DNA from: SZUA-186 sp041552135
GTDB lineage: Bacteria; Pseudomonadota; Gammaproteobacteria; UBA9214
NCBI GenBank assembly: GCA_041552135.1
Contig: JBFELL010000012.1
Span: 1 to 32,679 of the forward strand
Direction of reading: 5' to 3'
Length of the DNA stretch: 32,679 nt
Position 1 is the stretch's first letter; every line of letters starts with the position of its first letter. Under the pieces are notes generated by a model. The model made no database searches. It worked only from the letters and a program-made list of their open reading frames with translations, and was not told the DNA's origin. Shown here piece after piece: positions 16,514 through 25,281 of this stretch. The position numbers were made by a program, and so were the translations under genes.

Positions 16514-17845
16514 ATGGCAAGGCAAGACTGGCAAAGACATTTCATCAACGGCTTCCGGCTGTCCGCGCCCTATATCCACGCGCACCGGGGCAAGACCTTC
16601 GTGCTGGTCTTCGGCGGCGAGGCCGTGGCCGATACACGCTTCCCGGAACTGGTGCACGACATTGCCCTGTTGCACAGCCTCGGGATACGGCTGGTGCTGG
16701 TGCACGGCGCGCGGCCGCAGATCGAGGCGCGCCTGAAATCCCGCAAGGCGAAGATGGAGTATGCCAACGGGCTGCGCATCACCGATGACGCCGCCCTCGA
16801 GTGCGTCAAGGAGGCCGCCGGCACGCTGCGGGTCGAGATCGAGGCGCTGCTGTCGATGGGCCTGGCGAATACCCCCATGGCGGGGGCGCGCATCGGCGCC
16901 AGCTCGGGAAATTTCGTCATCGCCAGGCCGGTCGGCATCCGTGAGGGAATCGACTACTGCCACACCGGCGAGGTGCGCCGCGTCGATGGCGCCGCGATAC
17001 GGCAGCACCTCGACAATAACCGTATCGTGCTGCTCCCGCCGCTGGGATATTCCCCGACCGGCGAGGTCTTCAATATCACCGCCGAGGACATTGCCACCGC
17101 CGCTGCCATGGAACTGCATGCGGAAAAACTGGTCCTGATGTCGGAGGCGCCCGACCTCAGGGACGGTCGCCGGCGGCCAGTCACGCAACTGTCGCTGACG
17201 GATGCCACCGCGCTGCTGCAATCACGGCGCAAGCTGCCCGAAGACACGATCCGGCATATCGGACATGCCGTGCACGCCTGCCGTCACGGCGTCGGCCGCA
17301 CCCACATCATCAGCCGCAACCGCGACGGCGCGCTGCTGCTGGAACTGTTCACCCGCGATGGCAACGGCACCCTGATCACGGCCGGGGTCTACGAGGGGCT
17401 GCGCAAGGCCGGCATTGATGATGTTGGCGGTATCCTGGAGCTGATCAAGCCACTGGAGGACGAGGGCATCCTGGTCAAGCGTTCCAGGGAGCGTCTGGAG
17501 ATGGAGATCGATCAGTTCCACGTCATCGAGCGTGACGGCACCATCATCGCCTGCGCCGCCATCTACCCCGGTGAGCGCCGCTCGGTGGCCGAACTGGCCT
17601 GCCTTGCCGTGCACGCGGATTACCGCGATGCCGGGCGCGGTGACGCCCTGCTGCAGGCCATCGAATCGCACGCCAGGCAGACGGGCATCAGGACCCTGTT
17701 TGTCCTCACCACGCGCACGGCACACTGGTTCCGTGAGCGCGGCTTCGAGCCGGGCAATATCGCACAGCTGCCGGTGCGGAGGAAGCGCCTGTACAACTAT
17801 CAGCGCAACTCGAAGGTGTTCGTCAAGCAGCTGGAGGATGCATGA
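16514..17845 (+). CDS. argA: Amino-acid N-acetyltransferase (N-acetylglutamate synthase)
   Basis: ArgA makes N-acetylglutamate from glutamate and acetyl-CoA, the first step of arginine synthesis. The 443-residue length and two-domain layout match the classical enzyme. An amino-acid-kinase fold (residues 1-280) includes LVLVHGARPQIEARL near 58-72 and LLPPLGYSPTGEVFN near 172-186. A C-terminal GNAT domain (about 295-440) includes CLAVHADYRDAGRGDALLQ and ends LPVRRKRLYNYQRNSKV. The kinase fold binds the arginine feedback inhibitor in this family. The ATG is preceded by GAGAGGAA. The presence of both argE and argA implies the non-cyclic acetyl pathway. Confidence 0.96.
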   Translation: MARQDWQRHFINGFRLSAPYIHAHRGKTFVLVFGGEAVADTRFPELVHDIALLHSLGIRLVLVHGARPQIEARLKSRKAKMEYANGLRITDDAALECVKEAAGTLRVEIEALLSMGLANTPMAGARIGASSGNFVIARPVGIREGIDYCHTGEVRRVDGAAIRQHLDNNRIVLLPPLGYSPTGEVFNITAEDIATAAAMELHAEKLVLMSEAPDLRDGRRRPVTQLSLTDATALLQSRRKLPEDTIRHIGHAVHACRHGVGRTHIISRNRDGALLLELFTRDGNGTLITAGVYEGLRKAGIDDVGGILELIKPLEDEGILVKRSRERLEMEIDQFHVIERDGTIIACAAIYPGERRSVAELACLAVHADYRDAGRGDALLQAIESHARQTGIRTLFVLTTRTAHWFRERGFEPGNIAQLPVRRKRLYNYQRNSKVFVKQLEDA

Positions 17846-18297
17846 TGGCTGAAGCGCAGCAATGACAGCACGATCACGCAGCCCCGCAGGCAGGGTTACC
17901 GAGTTACCCGTACAGGCTCACGCAATACCTCTTGCTGCCTCATCACCAGCGCCGGCCCGTCAGCGGCCGGCAGCGCCATGAACTGCCCTGTCCGGGGGCA
18001 ATCGGCACCCTTGCCATGCGACCCCGTGCGGTCTCCTCCCGCGGCCATCGAAGTACTTCAGGTTCACGCAGAAAGACCGATAAGAGGTAAGCGCAGGGCT
18101 TTTATCCAGCGGAAGAATGGTGCTGGATATGGAAAAAAATACCGGCCTTGTGGAGCGATACGAAATTACGCACTGGCCTTGTCACTACCATACAGGCGGG
18201 CCTGGCGTTATTATGCCGTGAATGTCCGGGTGGGCACGCTGCGCCTGGCAGCAGAAATATGAACCTGGACAGGGTTTGAGCGAGGCACGCAACTCGT
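17846..18297. other. Gene-free stretch
   Basis: These 452 bases lie between argA and cpdA. A GC-rich hairpin (GCCGGC arms) is near 17951-17972 but has no T-tract, so a terminator role is doubtful. A 34-codon frame at 18117-18221 has a weak ribosome-binding site and no recognisable product. I see nothing else. Confidence 0.45.
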
Positions 18298-19119
18298 ATG
18301 ACAAACATTACCATGCATCCGAAATCCCGACAGGTCATCAACGTGCTGCAAATCACGGACACGCACCTGTTTGCTGACAGCGATGGCAGTCTGCTTGGCC
18401 TGAACACCGAACAGTCATTGCGGGCTGTCATCCGTGCAGCCCTGCCAGGCAAGCCATCACCCGACCTGGTACTGGCCACCGGTGACCTGGTGCATGACGG
18501 CACACCTGCGGCCTACCGGCGCGTGTTCGGTCACCTGGAGGGAATCGGACTGCCGGTCTATTGCCTGGCGGGCAACCACGACGAGGCGGCGACACTGCAG
18601 CACACCCTCAACAGCCCGCGACTGCACTATGTGCCGCAGCTGCTGCAGGACAACTGGCTGTTTGTCTTTCTCGACTCAACCCTGGCAGGCAGCGAGGGCG
18701 GTCACCTTGACAGTGACACCCTGGATTCACTGGACCGGCAACTTGCCGCAGCACGGGACAAACACGCCCTGGTCTGCCTGCATCACCAGCCGGTACCGAT
18801 AGGCAGCCGCTGGCTCGACACCATGGCGGTAGACAATGCCAGCGAGTTCCTCGCCGTCATCGACCGCCACCCGCAGGTACGCGGCATCCTCTGGGGACAT
18901 GTCCACCAGACGTTCGACCGCATGCGCAGGGACGTCAGGCTGATGGCCACGCCATCGACCTGCATCCAGTTCCTGCCCGGCAGCGACAACTTTGCGCTCG
19001 ACGCGGCAGCACCCGGCTACCGCTGGCTGTCACTGCACCCCGACGGCCGTATCGAGACAGGCGTGGAACGGCTCAGTGAAATGCCGGGTTCGGTAGATCT
19101 CGCCTCGGCGGGTTACTAG
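18298..19119 (+). CDS. cpdA: 3',5'-cyclic-AMP phosphodiesterase CpdA
   Basis: This is a 273-residue class III calcineurin-like phosphodiesterase that hydrolyses cAMP. The dinuclear metal motifs occur in the canonical order: QITDTHLF (about 18-25), ATGDLVHDG (about 60-68), AGNHDEAAT (about 90-98), CLHHQPVPIG (about 160-169) and LWGHVHQTFDR (about 198-208). The CpdA-specific TPSTCIQFLPGSDNFALD follows near 222-239. The ATG has GCGAGG at a long spacing upstream. The gene is convergent with gspF, and the interval holds REP-like palindromes that may act as a shared transcription end. Confidence 0.94.
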   Translation: MTNITMHPKSRQVINVLQITDTHLFADSDGSLLGLNTEQSLRAVIRAALPGKPSPDLVLATGDLVHDGTPAAYRRVFGHLEGIGLPVYCLAGNHDEAATLQHTLNSPRLHYVPQLLQDNWLFVFLDSTLAGSEGGHLDSDTLDSLDRQLAAARDKHALVCLHHQPVPIGSRWLDTMAVDNASEFLAVIDRHPQVRGILWGHVHQTFDRMRRDVRLMATPSTCIQFLPGSDNFALDAAAPGYRWLSLHPDGRIETGVERLSEMPGSVDLASAGY

Positions 19120-19130
19120 TCCGACAAACC

Positions 19131-19254
19131 TGCAGGAGCGGCGCCCTCGCCGCGATACGATACCTCAACATCTGCCCGTTTTTCTTCCTGTAGGAGCGGC
19201 GCCCTCGCCGCGATACGATGTATGGCCAATCGCGCCGGGGGCGGCGCTCCTACC
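19131..19254. repeat. Cluster of three REP-like units
   Basis: Two direct copies of a unit starting AGGAGCGGCGCCCTCGCCG and ending CGATACGAT lie at 19131-19161 and 19189-19219. A third, inverted and slightly diverged copy (CGCCGGGGGCGGCGCTCCTA) is at 19228-19254. Copies two and three form a REPIN-like pair. The cluster sits exactly between the convergent stops of cpdA and gspF. Confidence 0.8.
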
Positions 19255-19289
19255 GCATTAATGCACCATGGGCAAAGAAGGGATGCTGA

Positions 19290-20507
19290 TTACTGCACCA
19301 GCTGGTTCAGGTCGAAGATCGGCAGCAGGATCGCCAGCACGATCACCAGCACCACGCTGCCCATGAAGAGTATCAGCAGCGGCTCGAACAGGCCCATCAG
19401 GGCGGCGATCAGGGTCTCGATTTCGCGCTCCTGGTTGATCGCGGCGCGCTCGAGCATTTCCTCCAGCTTGCCACTCGCCTCGCCGCTGGCAATGAGGTGG
19501 ACGGTCATCGGCGGGAAGTAGCCGCTCTTCTCCAGCGCCGCGGCAATGCCGGCACCCTCCCGCACCCGCGCCGCCGCCTCGCCGACGGCCTCGCGCATCG
19601 GGACATTGGACATCACCTGCGCGGAAATGCGCAGCGCTTCGATCACCGGCACGCCGCTGGCCGTCAGAATGCTGAAGGTGCGCGCAAATCGCCCGGTATT
19701 CAGGCCACGCTCCAGCTTTGACACCAGCGGCAGCTTCAGGCGGAAGCGGTGGAAACGCCGCCGCAGCGCCGGATTGCGCAGCAGGTAGTTGAAACCGGCG
19801 ACCAGCAGGGTGATCGCCACGATCATCAGCAGGCCATACTCGCGCAGGAAGTCGCTGACGGCGATCAGCATGCGGGTGAGCGGCGGCAGCCCCTGGCCGA
19901 TGTTCTCGAACACCTGCACCACCTGCGGCACCACGTACGTCATCAGCCCGCCGACCACCAGCACGGCCACAATCGTCAGCATCGCCGGGTAGAACACCGC
20001 CAGCTTGATCTTCTGCGTCATCTGCTGGCGGCTCTCGGTGTAGTCGGCCAGCCGTTCCAACACGCCCTCCAGGTGGCCCGACTGCTCGCCGGCCTCCACC
20101 GTGGTGCGGTAGAGTTCGGGAAAGACGTTGGGAAAGTCCCCCAGACCGGCCGCCAGGGTATGCCCCTCCATGACGCGCGAGCGCACCGCCAGCAACATGC
20201 TCTTCTGCCGCGCCTTGTCGGTCTGCTGCGATACGGCTCGCAGGCACTCCTCCAGCGGCAGGCCGGCACGCACCAGCGTGGCCAGCTGCCGGGTGATGAG
20301 CGCTAGGTCGGTGGCGCTGATGCCCCGTCGCAGGGGCCCCAGGCCACGCCTGGGACGCGCTTCGCGCTGGACGACCTCCTGCACCTCCAGCGGCACCCAG
20401 CCCTGCTCCCGCAGCTGCGCGCGAACCTGGCGGGCGGCATCGCCCTCGAGCACGCCCTTCTTCTCACGGCCGCGCGCATCGAGCGCAGTGTATTCAAATG
20501 CCCCCAT
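19290..20507 (-). CDS. gspF: Type II secretion inner-membrane platform protein GspF
   Basis: GspF is the polytopic inner-membrane core of the type II secretion platform and contacts the GspE ATPase. The 405-residue protein has the N-terminal MGAFEYTALDARGREKKGVLEG signature (shown as a pattern) and two repeated T2SF domains of about 125 residues. Each is preceded by a helical region: ALITRQLATLVRAGLPLEE in the first, FARTFSILTASGVPVIEAL in the second. Hydrophobic segments are near 170-195, 222-242 and 375-400. The usual EAGEQSGHLEGVLERLADY motif is intact, and the second copy reads ASGEASGKLEEMLERAA. It is the last gsp gene here and is separated from gspE by 214 bases holding a palindromic repeat. 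Confidence 0.96.
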   Translation of the reverse strand: MGAFEYTALDARGREKKGVLEGDAARQVRAQLREQGWVPLEVQEVVQREARPRRGLGPLRRGISATDLALITRQLATLVRAGLPLEECLRAVSQQTDKARQKSMLLAVRSRVMEGHTLAAGLGDFPNVFPELYRTTVEAGEQSGHLEGVLERLADYTESRQQMTQKIKLAVFYPAMLTIVAVLVVGGLMTYVVPQVVQVFENIGQGLPPLTRMLIAVSDFLREYGLLMIVAITLLVAGFNYLLRNPALRRRFHRFRLKLPLVSKLERGLNTGRFARTFSILTASGVPVIEALRISAQVMSNVPMREAVGEAAARVREGAGIAAALEKSGYFPPMTVHLIASGEASGKLEEMLERAAINQEREIETLIAALMGLFEPLLILFMGSVVLVIVLAILLPIFDLNQLVQ

Positions 20508-20535
20508 GACTCAACGACATTGACTTAATAATGTA

Positions 20536-20616
20536 GCCACGGAAACACACGGAATAACACGGAAGACATAGACGCTGTGAGTGTAGATTCCGTGTTTTTC
20601 CGTGTGCTTCCGTGGC
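20536..20616. repeat. Palindromic element, 'GCCACGGAAGCACACGGAA' family, copy 1
   Basis: An 81-base inverted repeat: the left arm begins GCCACGGAAACACACGGAA and the right arm is its near-exact complement ending CTTCCGTGGC. The arms are about 30 bases and the loop about 20. Further copies are at 30111-30285 and 31213-31283. This copy lies inside the gsp operon between gspE and gspF. Confidence 0.85.
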
Positions 20617-20721
20617 CAGATGGACGTTTTATTCTGATAAAAAGCATAAGTCAGCCGCCATGCCGGCATGGATCAGATCGCGCGGGAAATGCAAGGGGGA
20701 ACAGGCATCACAGGCCCGGCA

Positions 20722-22245
20722 TCATTCGCCCTGCGTCACGCGCAGCACTTCTTCGATCGAGGTCACCCCGTGCAGCACCTTGCCCCAGCCATCCTGGCGG
20801 ATGCCCGGCGAGGACTGGCGTGCGTGCCGGTCCAGTTCATGCTCGCCGGCACCGTCGTGGATCATGGTGCGCATGGTATCGTCGATCTCCACCAGCTCGT
20901 AGATGCCGCTGCGCCCGCGATAACCCAGCTGGTTGCAGGCGCTGCAGCCGGTCGCGCGATACAGGGTCGGCGGGTCATCGATCGGGATGCCCATGGTCTC
21001 GCAGTCGGCATGGCCCGCCGTGTAGGGCTGCTTGCACTGGCTGCACAGCACCCGCACCAGGCGCTGGGCCAGCACACCGATGAGACTGGAGGACAGCAGG
21101 AACGGCTCCACACCCATATCGCGCAGACGCGTAACCGCGCCAACCGCCGTATTGGTGTGCAGTGTCGACAGCACCAGGTGGCCGGTAAGACTGGCCTGCA
21201 CCCCGATCTCGGCCGTCTCCAGATCACGGATCTCGCCCACCATCACGACATCCGGGTCCTGGCGCAGGATGGCACGCAGGCCGCGAGCGAAGCTTAGATT
21301 CACTTTCGGATTGACCTGCGTCTGGCCGATGCCGTCGAGGTAGTACTCGATCGGGTCCTCGACCGTCATGATGTTGCGGCGCTTGTCGTTCAGCCGCTCC
21401 ATTGCCGCATACAGCGTGGTGGTCTTGCCGGAGCCGGTCGGCCCGGTTACCAGCAGGATGCCGTGTGGCCGGTTGATCAGCCCGTCCATCACCTGCAACG
21501 CCTCGGCGGACATGCCAAGATGCTCCAGGTTGAGGCGGCCGGCCTGCTTGTCGAGCAGGCGCAGCACCACCCGCTCGCCGCTACCCGACGGCAGGGTGGA
21601 GACACGCACGTCGACCGCGCGCCCGGCCACCCGCAGCGAGATGCGGCCGTCCTGGGGCAGGCGCTTCTCGGCAATATCCAGGCGCGCCATGACCTTGATG
21701 CGCGACACCAGCAGCGGGGCCAGCACGCGCTGTGGCTCGAGCACCTCGCGCAGCACACCGTCGACGCGAAAACGCACGACCAGGCGGTTCTCGAAGGGTT
21801 CGATATGGATGTCCGAGGCATTCTCCTTGACGGCCTCGGTCAGCAGCGCGTTGATCAGCCGGATGATCGGCGCATCGTCCTCGCTCTCCAGCAGGTCCTC
21901 CGGTTCCGGCAGGTGCTGGGCGATGTCATACAGGTCCATGTCATCGCCGATGTCGCCCATCATCTGCATGGCCTCGGACGAACCCTGCTCGTAGGTGCCG
22001 GCGAGCAGTTCCTCGAACTGCTCGTCGGCCACGGGCTGCAGGGAAAGGGGCTTGTTGACGAAGCGGCGCAGCTCCACCAGCGCCATCGGATCCACTTCGG
22101 CACGGTGGCTCACGAGCACCTTGCCGCCCTCCTCGCCGGTCACCAGCACACCGTGGCGCCGGGCGAACAGAAACGGCGGACGGTGCGTCCCGGGCGGGAC
22201 GACGGGAAGCTCGTCTTCGTTCTCGAACTCGCTTATCTCACTCAT
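20722..22245 (-). CDS. gspE: Type II secretion ATPase GspE
   Basis: GspE is the hexameric cytoplasmic ATPase that drives pseudopilus assembly. The start is the ATG at 22245, which overlaps the end of gspD by eight bases and gives 507 residues; a TTG four codons earlier is less likely. In order there is an N-terminal regulatory domain, the DIHIEPFENRLVVRFRVDG entry to the ATPase core (about 145-163), Walker A GPTGSGKTT (about 268-276), an Asp box TVEDPIEYYLDG, Walker B DVVMVGEIRD, the His box LSTLHTN, and two CxxC pairs (CSQC, CSAC) of the zinc-binding C domain. All catalytic elements are intact. Confidence 0.96.
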   Translation of the reverse strand: MSEISEFENEDELPVVPPGTHRPPFLFARRHGVLVTGEEGGKVLVSHRAEVDPMALVELRRFVNKPLSLQPVADEQFEELLAGTYEQGSSEAMQMMGDIGDDMDLYDIAQHLPEPEDLLESEDDAPIIRLINALLTEAVKENASDIHIEPFENRLVVRFRVDGVLREVLEPQRVLAPLLVSRIKVMARLDIAEKRLPQDGRISLRVAGRAVDVRVSTLPSGSGERVVLRLLDKQAGRLNLEHLGMSAEALQVMDGLINRPHGILLVTGPTGSGKTTTLYAAMERLNDKRRNIMTVEDPIEYYLDGIGQTQVNPKVNLSFARGLRAILRQDPDVVMVGEIRDLETAEIGVQASLTGHLVLSTLHTNTAVGAVTRLRDMGVEPFLLSSSLIGVLAQRLVRVLCSQCKQPYTAGHADCETMGIPIDDPPTLYRATGCSACNQLGYRGRSGIYELVEIDDTMRTMIHDGAGEHELDRHARQSSPGIRQDGWGKVLHGVTSIEEVLRVTQGE

Positions 22246-24268
22246 CCGACCAGTCAAATGCCGATTCTTCCTGCTTCGGCTCTTCCTTGGGTTCCGGCAG
22301 CGGCGGCTGGGCCAGCGCCTCGGTATCGCCCCACTCGGGCAGCACCGGATGCCGTTCCTCGCTCATCAGGTTGACGCCCTGGGCCTCCTTGCTGATCTGC
22401 AGCGCCCGCAGGTAGTTGTACTTGCTGTTGGTATGACGTTCAGTGACGGCGGCATCGCGCATGATGACCGGGTGGATGAACACCATCAGGTTCTGCTTCC
22501 TCACATCCGCACCGGTGGAACGAAACAGGTAACCGAGTAGCGGAATATCACCCAGCAGCGGCACCTTCTGCTCCGACTCGCCGATCTGCTCCTCGATGAG
22601 CCCGCCGAGCACGATCACCGCCCCGTCGTCCACCATGACGGTGGTCTTGATGGAACGCTTGTTGGTGATCAGGTCGGACGCGCCAACGACGCTGTCGGCG
22701 ATGCTGGAGATTTCCTGCTCGATATTCATCTTGAGGGCATCACCCTCGTTGATCTGCGGCTTGATCTTCAATGTCAGGCCGACGTCCTCGCGCTGGATGG
22801 TCTGGAAGGGGTTGGTGGCATCATCGGCGGCGCTGGTGAAGGAACCGGTGATAAACGGCACGTTCTCGCCGATAATGATCTCCGCCTCCTCGTTGTCGAG
22901 CGTCACCAGCGACGGGGTGGACAGGATATTGGTGCCGGCATCCGAGGCCAGCGCGTTCATCAGGCCGGCAAAGTTGACGTCCTTGTCGCTGTCGAGCCGG
23001 CCGGCACCGAGACTGACATTGGCATTCGGTGTCGGGATCTGCACGCCCTCGCGGGCGCCGATAAGGGCGTTGGCGATGTCGGTGAGCTGGGTGCCGGTGT
23101 TGGTGAAGTTGATCAGGCCAAGCGGACCCGTGCCGTTGTTGATGCCGCTGATGATCCACTGCACGCCAAGTTCGCGGCTGGTGTCCACCGACACCTCGGC
23201 GATCACCGCGTCAACCAGCACCTGCGCCCGGCGCACGTCCAGCTGGTCGATGACGCGCTTCAGGGTGCGCATGATGTCCGGCGGCGCGGAAATGACCAGC
23301 GAGTTGGTCGCCTCGTCAGCCTGGATGTCGAACTGCCCGCGGGTCGAGGCGGGAGCCGCCTTGCCCCCCTTGGCACCCGCAGCGCCCCGTTCCTCGACCT
23401 GGCCGACCCCCATCAGGACGTCGACGATCTCGGTGGCCTCGGCATACTTGAGGTAGACAACGTCGGTGTTACCGCCGGCATCCAGCGGCGTGTCCAGATG
23501 CGAGATGATGGCCCGCAGGCGCAGCCGGTTGGCACGGTCGCCGCCGAGCAGCACACTGTTGGTGCGCTCATCGGCCACCAGCACGGGGCCGCCTGCAGCA
23601 GCGGCGCCCTTGCCCTTGGCGGTCACCCCGCCCGGCGCCGCTCGCTCCAGGCTGGTCAGCACCCGTACCACCTCGGTAGCCGAGGCATGCTGCAGCGGGA
23701 TGACCTCGATCTCGCTGTCACTGACCTGGTCGATGCGCCGGATAATGCTGACCAGCCGGTCGACGTTGCCGGCCCGGTCCGAGATGATCAGGACGTTGGT
23801 CGCCGGGTAGGCGGCAAGATGGCCCTGCTGCGGCACCAGCGGCCGCAGGATCGGCACCAGCTGGGCCGCCGCGACGTTGTCGACCCCCACCACGCGAGTC
23901 ACCATCTCGTCACCACGCACCGCTGAGTCGTCACCGATGGTCGGAATACCGTCCTGCTTGGCATTGACGTCGGGCACGATCTTGATGACCTCGCCGCTGG
24001 GCACAGCGGCAAAGCCGTGCACCTTGAGGATCGACAGGAACACCTGGTAGACCTCGTCACTGTCCATCGGGCGGGTCGAGACCACCGTGACCTTGCCCTT
24101 GACCCTGGGATCGATAATAAAATTCCTGTCAGTCACCTCGGCCACGGTGCTGATCAGGGCACTGATATCGGCATCCTTCAGGTTCAGGGTCACGGTCTCG
24201 GCCGACACCAGCCCGGCATGGGCCAGCCACAGCAGCGAGGCCAGTAATAGCTTAGCGTATGGTTTCAT
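22238..24268 (-). CDS. gspD: Type II secretion outer-membrane secretin GspD
   Basis: GspD forms the outer-membrane channel of type II secretion. The 676-residue protein has a signal peptide (residues 1-23, ending LVSA). An N0 domain follows (VTLNLKDADISALISTVAEV). Three N domains come next, with Ala/Gly-rich linkers near 222-232 and 300-312 (GAAAAGG, GAAGAKGGKAA). The C-terminal secretin core runs from about 350 to 610 and contains the signature VPLLGDIPLLGYLFR. The C-terminal tail of about 70 residues is Pro/Glu-rich, which resembles the S-domain region that binds a pilotin. The ATG has GGAAG six bases upstream. It follows gspC by 90 bases and overlaps gspE. Confidence 0.96.
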   Translation of the reverse strand: MKPYAKLLLASLLWLAHAGLVSAETVTLNLKDADISALISTVAEVTDRNFIIDPRVKGKVTVVSTRPMDSDEVYQVFLSILKVHGFAAVPSGEVIKIVPDVNAKQDGIPTIGDDSAVRGDEMVTRVVGVDNVAAAQLVPILRPLVPQQGHLAAYPATNVLIISDRAGNVDRLVSIIRRIDQVSDSEIEVIPLQHASATEVVRVLTSLERAAPGGVTAKGKGAAAAGGPVLVADERTNSVLLGGDRANRLRLRAIISHLDTPLDAGGNTDVVYLKYAEATEIVDVLMGVGQVEERGAAGAKGGKAAPASTRGQFDIQADEATNSLVISAPPDIMRTLKRVIDQLDVRRAQVLVDAVIAEVSVDTSRELGVQWIISGINNGTGPLGLINFTNTGTQLTDIANALIGAREGVQIPTPNANVSLGAGRLDSDKDVNFAGLMNALASDAGTNILSTPSLVTLDNEEAEIIIGENVPFITGSFTSAADDATNPFQTIQREDVGLTLKIKPQINEGDALKMNIEQEISSIADSVVGASDLITNKRSIKTTVMVDDGAVIVLGGLIEEQIGESEQKVPLLGDIPLLGYLFRSTGADVRKQNLMVFIHPVIMRDAAVTERHTNSKYNYLRALQISKEAQGVNLMSEERHPVLPEWGDTEALAQPPLPEPKEEPKQEESAFDWSDE

Positions 24269-24358
24269 GATTGCTTCCGGACCATCCCTGCTCCTGTAAG
24301 GTATACCGATTCCCTATAGATATCGACAGTTTACCCGTAATATTTACCTGTCTGCCAG

Positions 24359-25252
24359 CTATTCCGGCACACTGATAGACAGCGTCTGCTCCTGATCGCC
24401 GCGCATGACCGTCAGGGTGACGGTCTCGCCACCCTGCGCACTCTTCAGGGCGCGCATGCCGTCGGACAGGTCGGACAGCTCAACCTCGTTGACATGGGTC
24501 ACCACGTCACCCGGCTGCAGGCCCATAACCTCGAACAGCTTCCGGTCCCTGCCCGGCTGCAGGGTGTAACCGATCATGTTGCCGTCATCATCGCGCTTTG
24601 GCGTCGTGCGCACCAGACCGTAGAGTGATTTCGGGTTCTGTTTCAACGTCTTGCGAATGGCTTTCAGCCGCCGGCTCTGGTCCGGCCTGGTGCTGCGCAC
24701 GGGGGTATTACGGGCCCTGCCACCACGCACGTCCTCCGGCAGACTCAGGGTTTCATAGCGGCCACTGCGCATCAGGATCACGCGATCGACATGGATCTCG
24801 CTCAGCTCTGCGTTGCCGGGTACCTTGTCGCCGACCGCATACATCTCCTCCTGCCCGCCCGGATCGGCAATGATGGCGCGGGCAAACGCCGGATCCTCTG
24901 AAGCAAAAGCGCCACGCAGGGTGAGCTTGAGGCGGGTCTCCGGCGCATTGACGGGGGCCGCGGGCTTGACCGGTTCGGCCACCTCGACCCTGGCCTCGCC
25001 CATGAGACGCCACTCCGGCATCTGCCTGACCAGCAGAAGGTATTCGTTTTCCCTGGCCGGTGCCGGCATTGGCTCGACCGGGACGGCATCGACCACCGCG
25101 TCCTGTCCGTCGATCAGGTCCAGGGTCAGGCTTGCCAGCATCCAGGCGATCCACACCACCAGCAACAGGTTGATGGCGACGATAGCAAGCCGCATGGGCC
25201 TGCCCTCCATCAGTTGCACCATTTCGCCGGGTTGCAGTGTCTGCAGCTTCAT
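24359..25252 (-). CDS. gspC: Type II secretion inner-membrane protein GspC
   Basis: GspC links the inner-membrane platform to the secretin. The 297-residue protein has one transmembrane helix (about 22-45), a Pro-rich periplasmic linker, the homology region that contacts the GspD N0 domain (LKLTLRGAFASEDPAFARAI, then YAVGDKVPGNAELSEIH, residues about 108-160) and a C-terminal PDZ-like domain (LFEVMGLQPGDVVTHVNEVE near 238-257). The linker between them is Arg-rich. A very strong ribosome-binding site (AGGAGAGGAGG) precedes the ATG. It is the first gene of the gspCDEF operon. Confidence 0.93.
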   Translation of the reverse strand: MKLQTLQPGEMVQLMEGRPMRLAIVAINLLLVVWIAWMLASLTLDLIDGQDAVVDAVPVEPMPAPARENEYLLLVRQMPEWRLMGEARVEVAEPVKPAAPVNAPETRLKLTLRGAFASEDPAFARAIIADPGGQEEMYAVGDKVPGNAELSEIHVDRVILMRSGRYETLSLPEDVRGGRARNTPVRSTRPDQSRRLKAIRKTLKQNPKSLYGLVRTTPKRDDDGNMIGYTLQPGRDRKLFEVMGLQPGDVVTHVNEVELSDLSDGMRALKSAQGGETVTLTVMRGDQEQTLSISVPE

Positions 25253-25281
25253 TGCCTCCTCTCCTGGAGAGTTTGTGCCGG

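Noticed and set aside
18117..18221. 34-codon frame upstream of cpdA (MVLDMEKNTGLVERYE...)
   Set aside because: Only a weak ribosome-binding site and no motif or partner. Too little support to call a gene.
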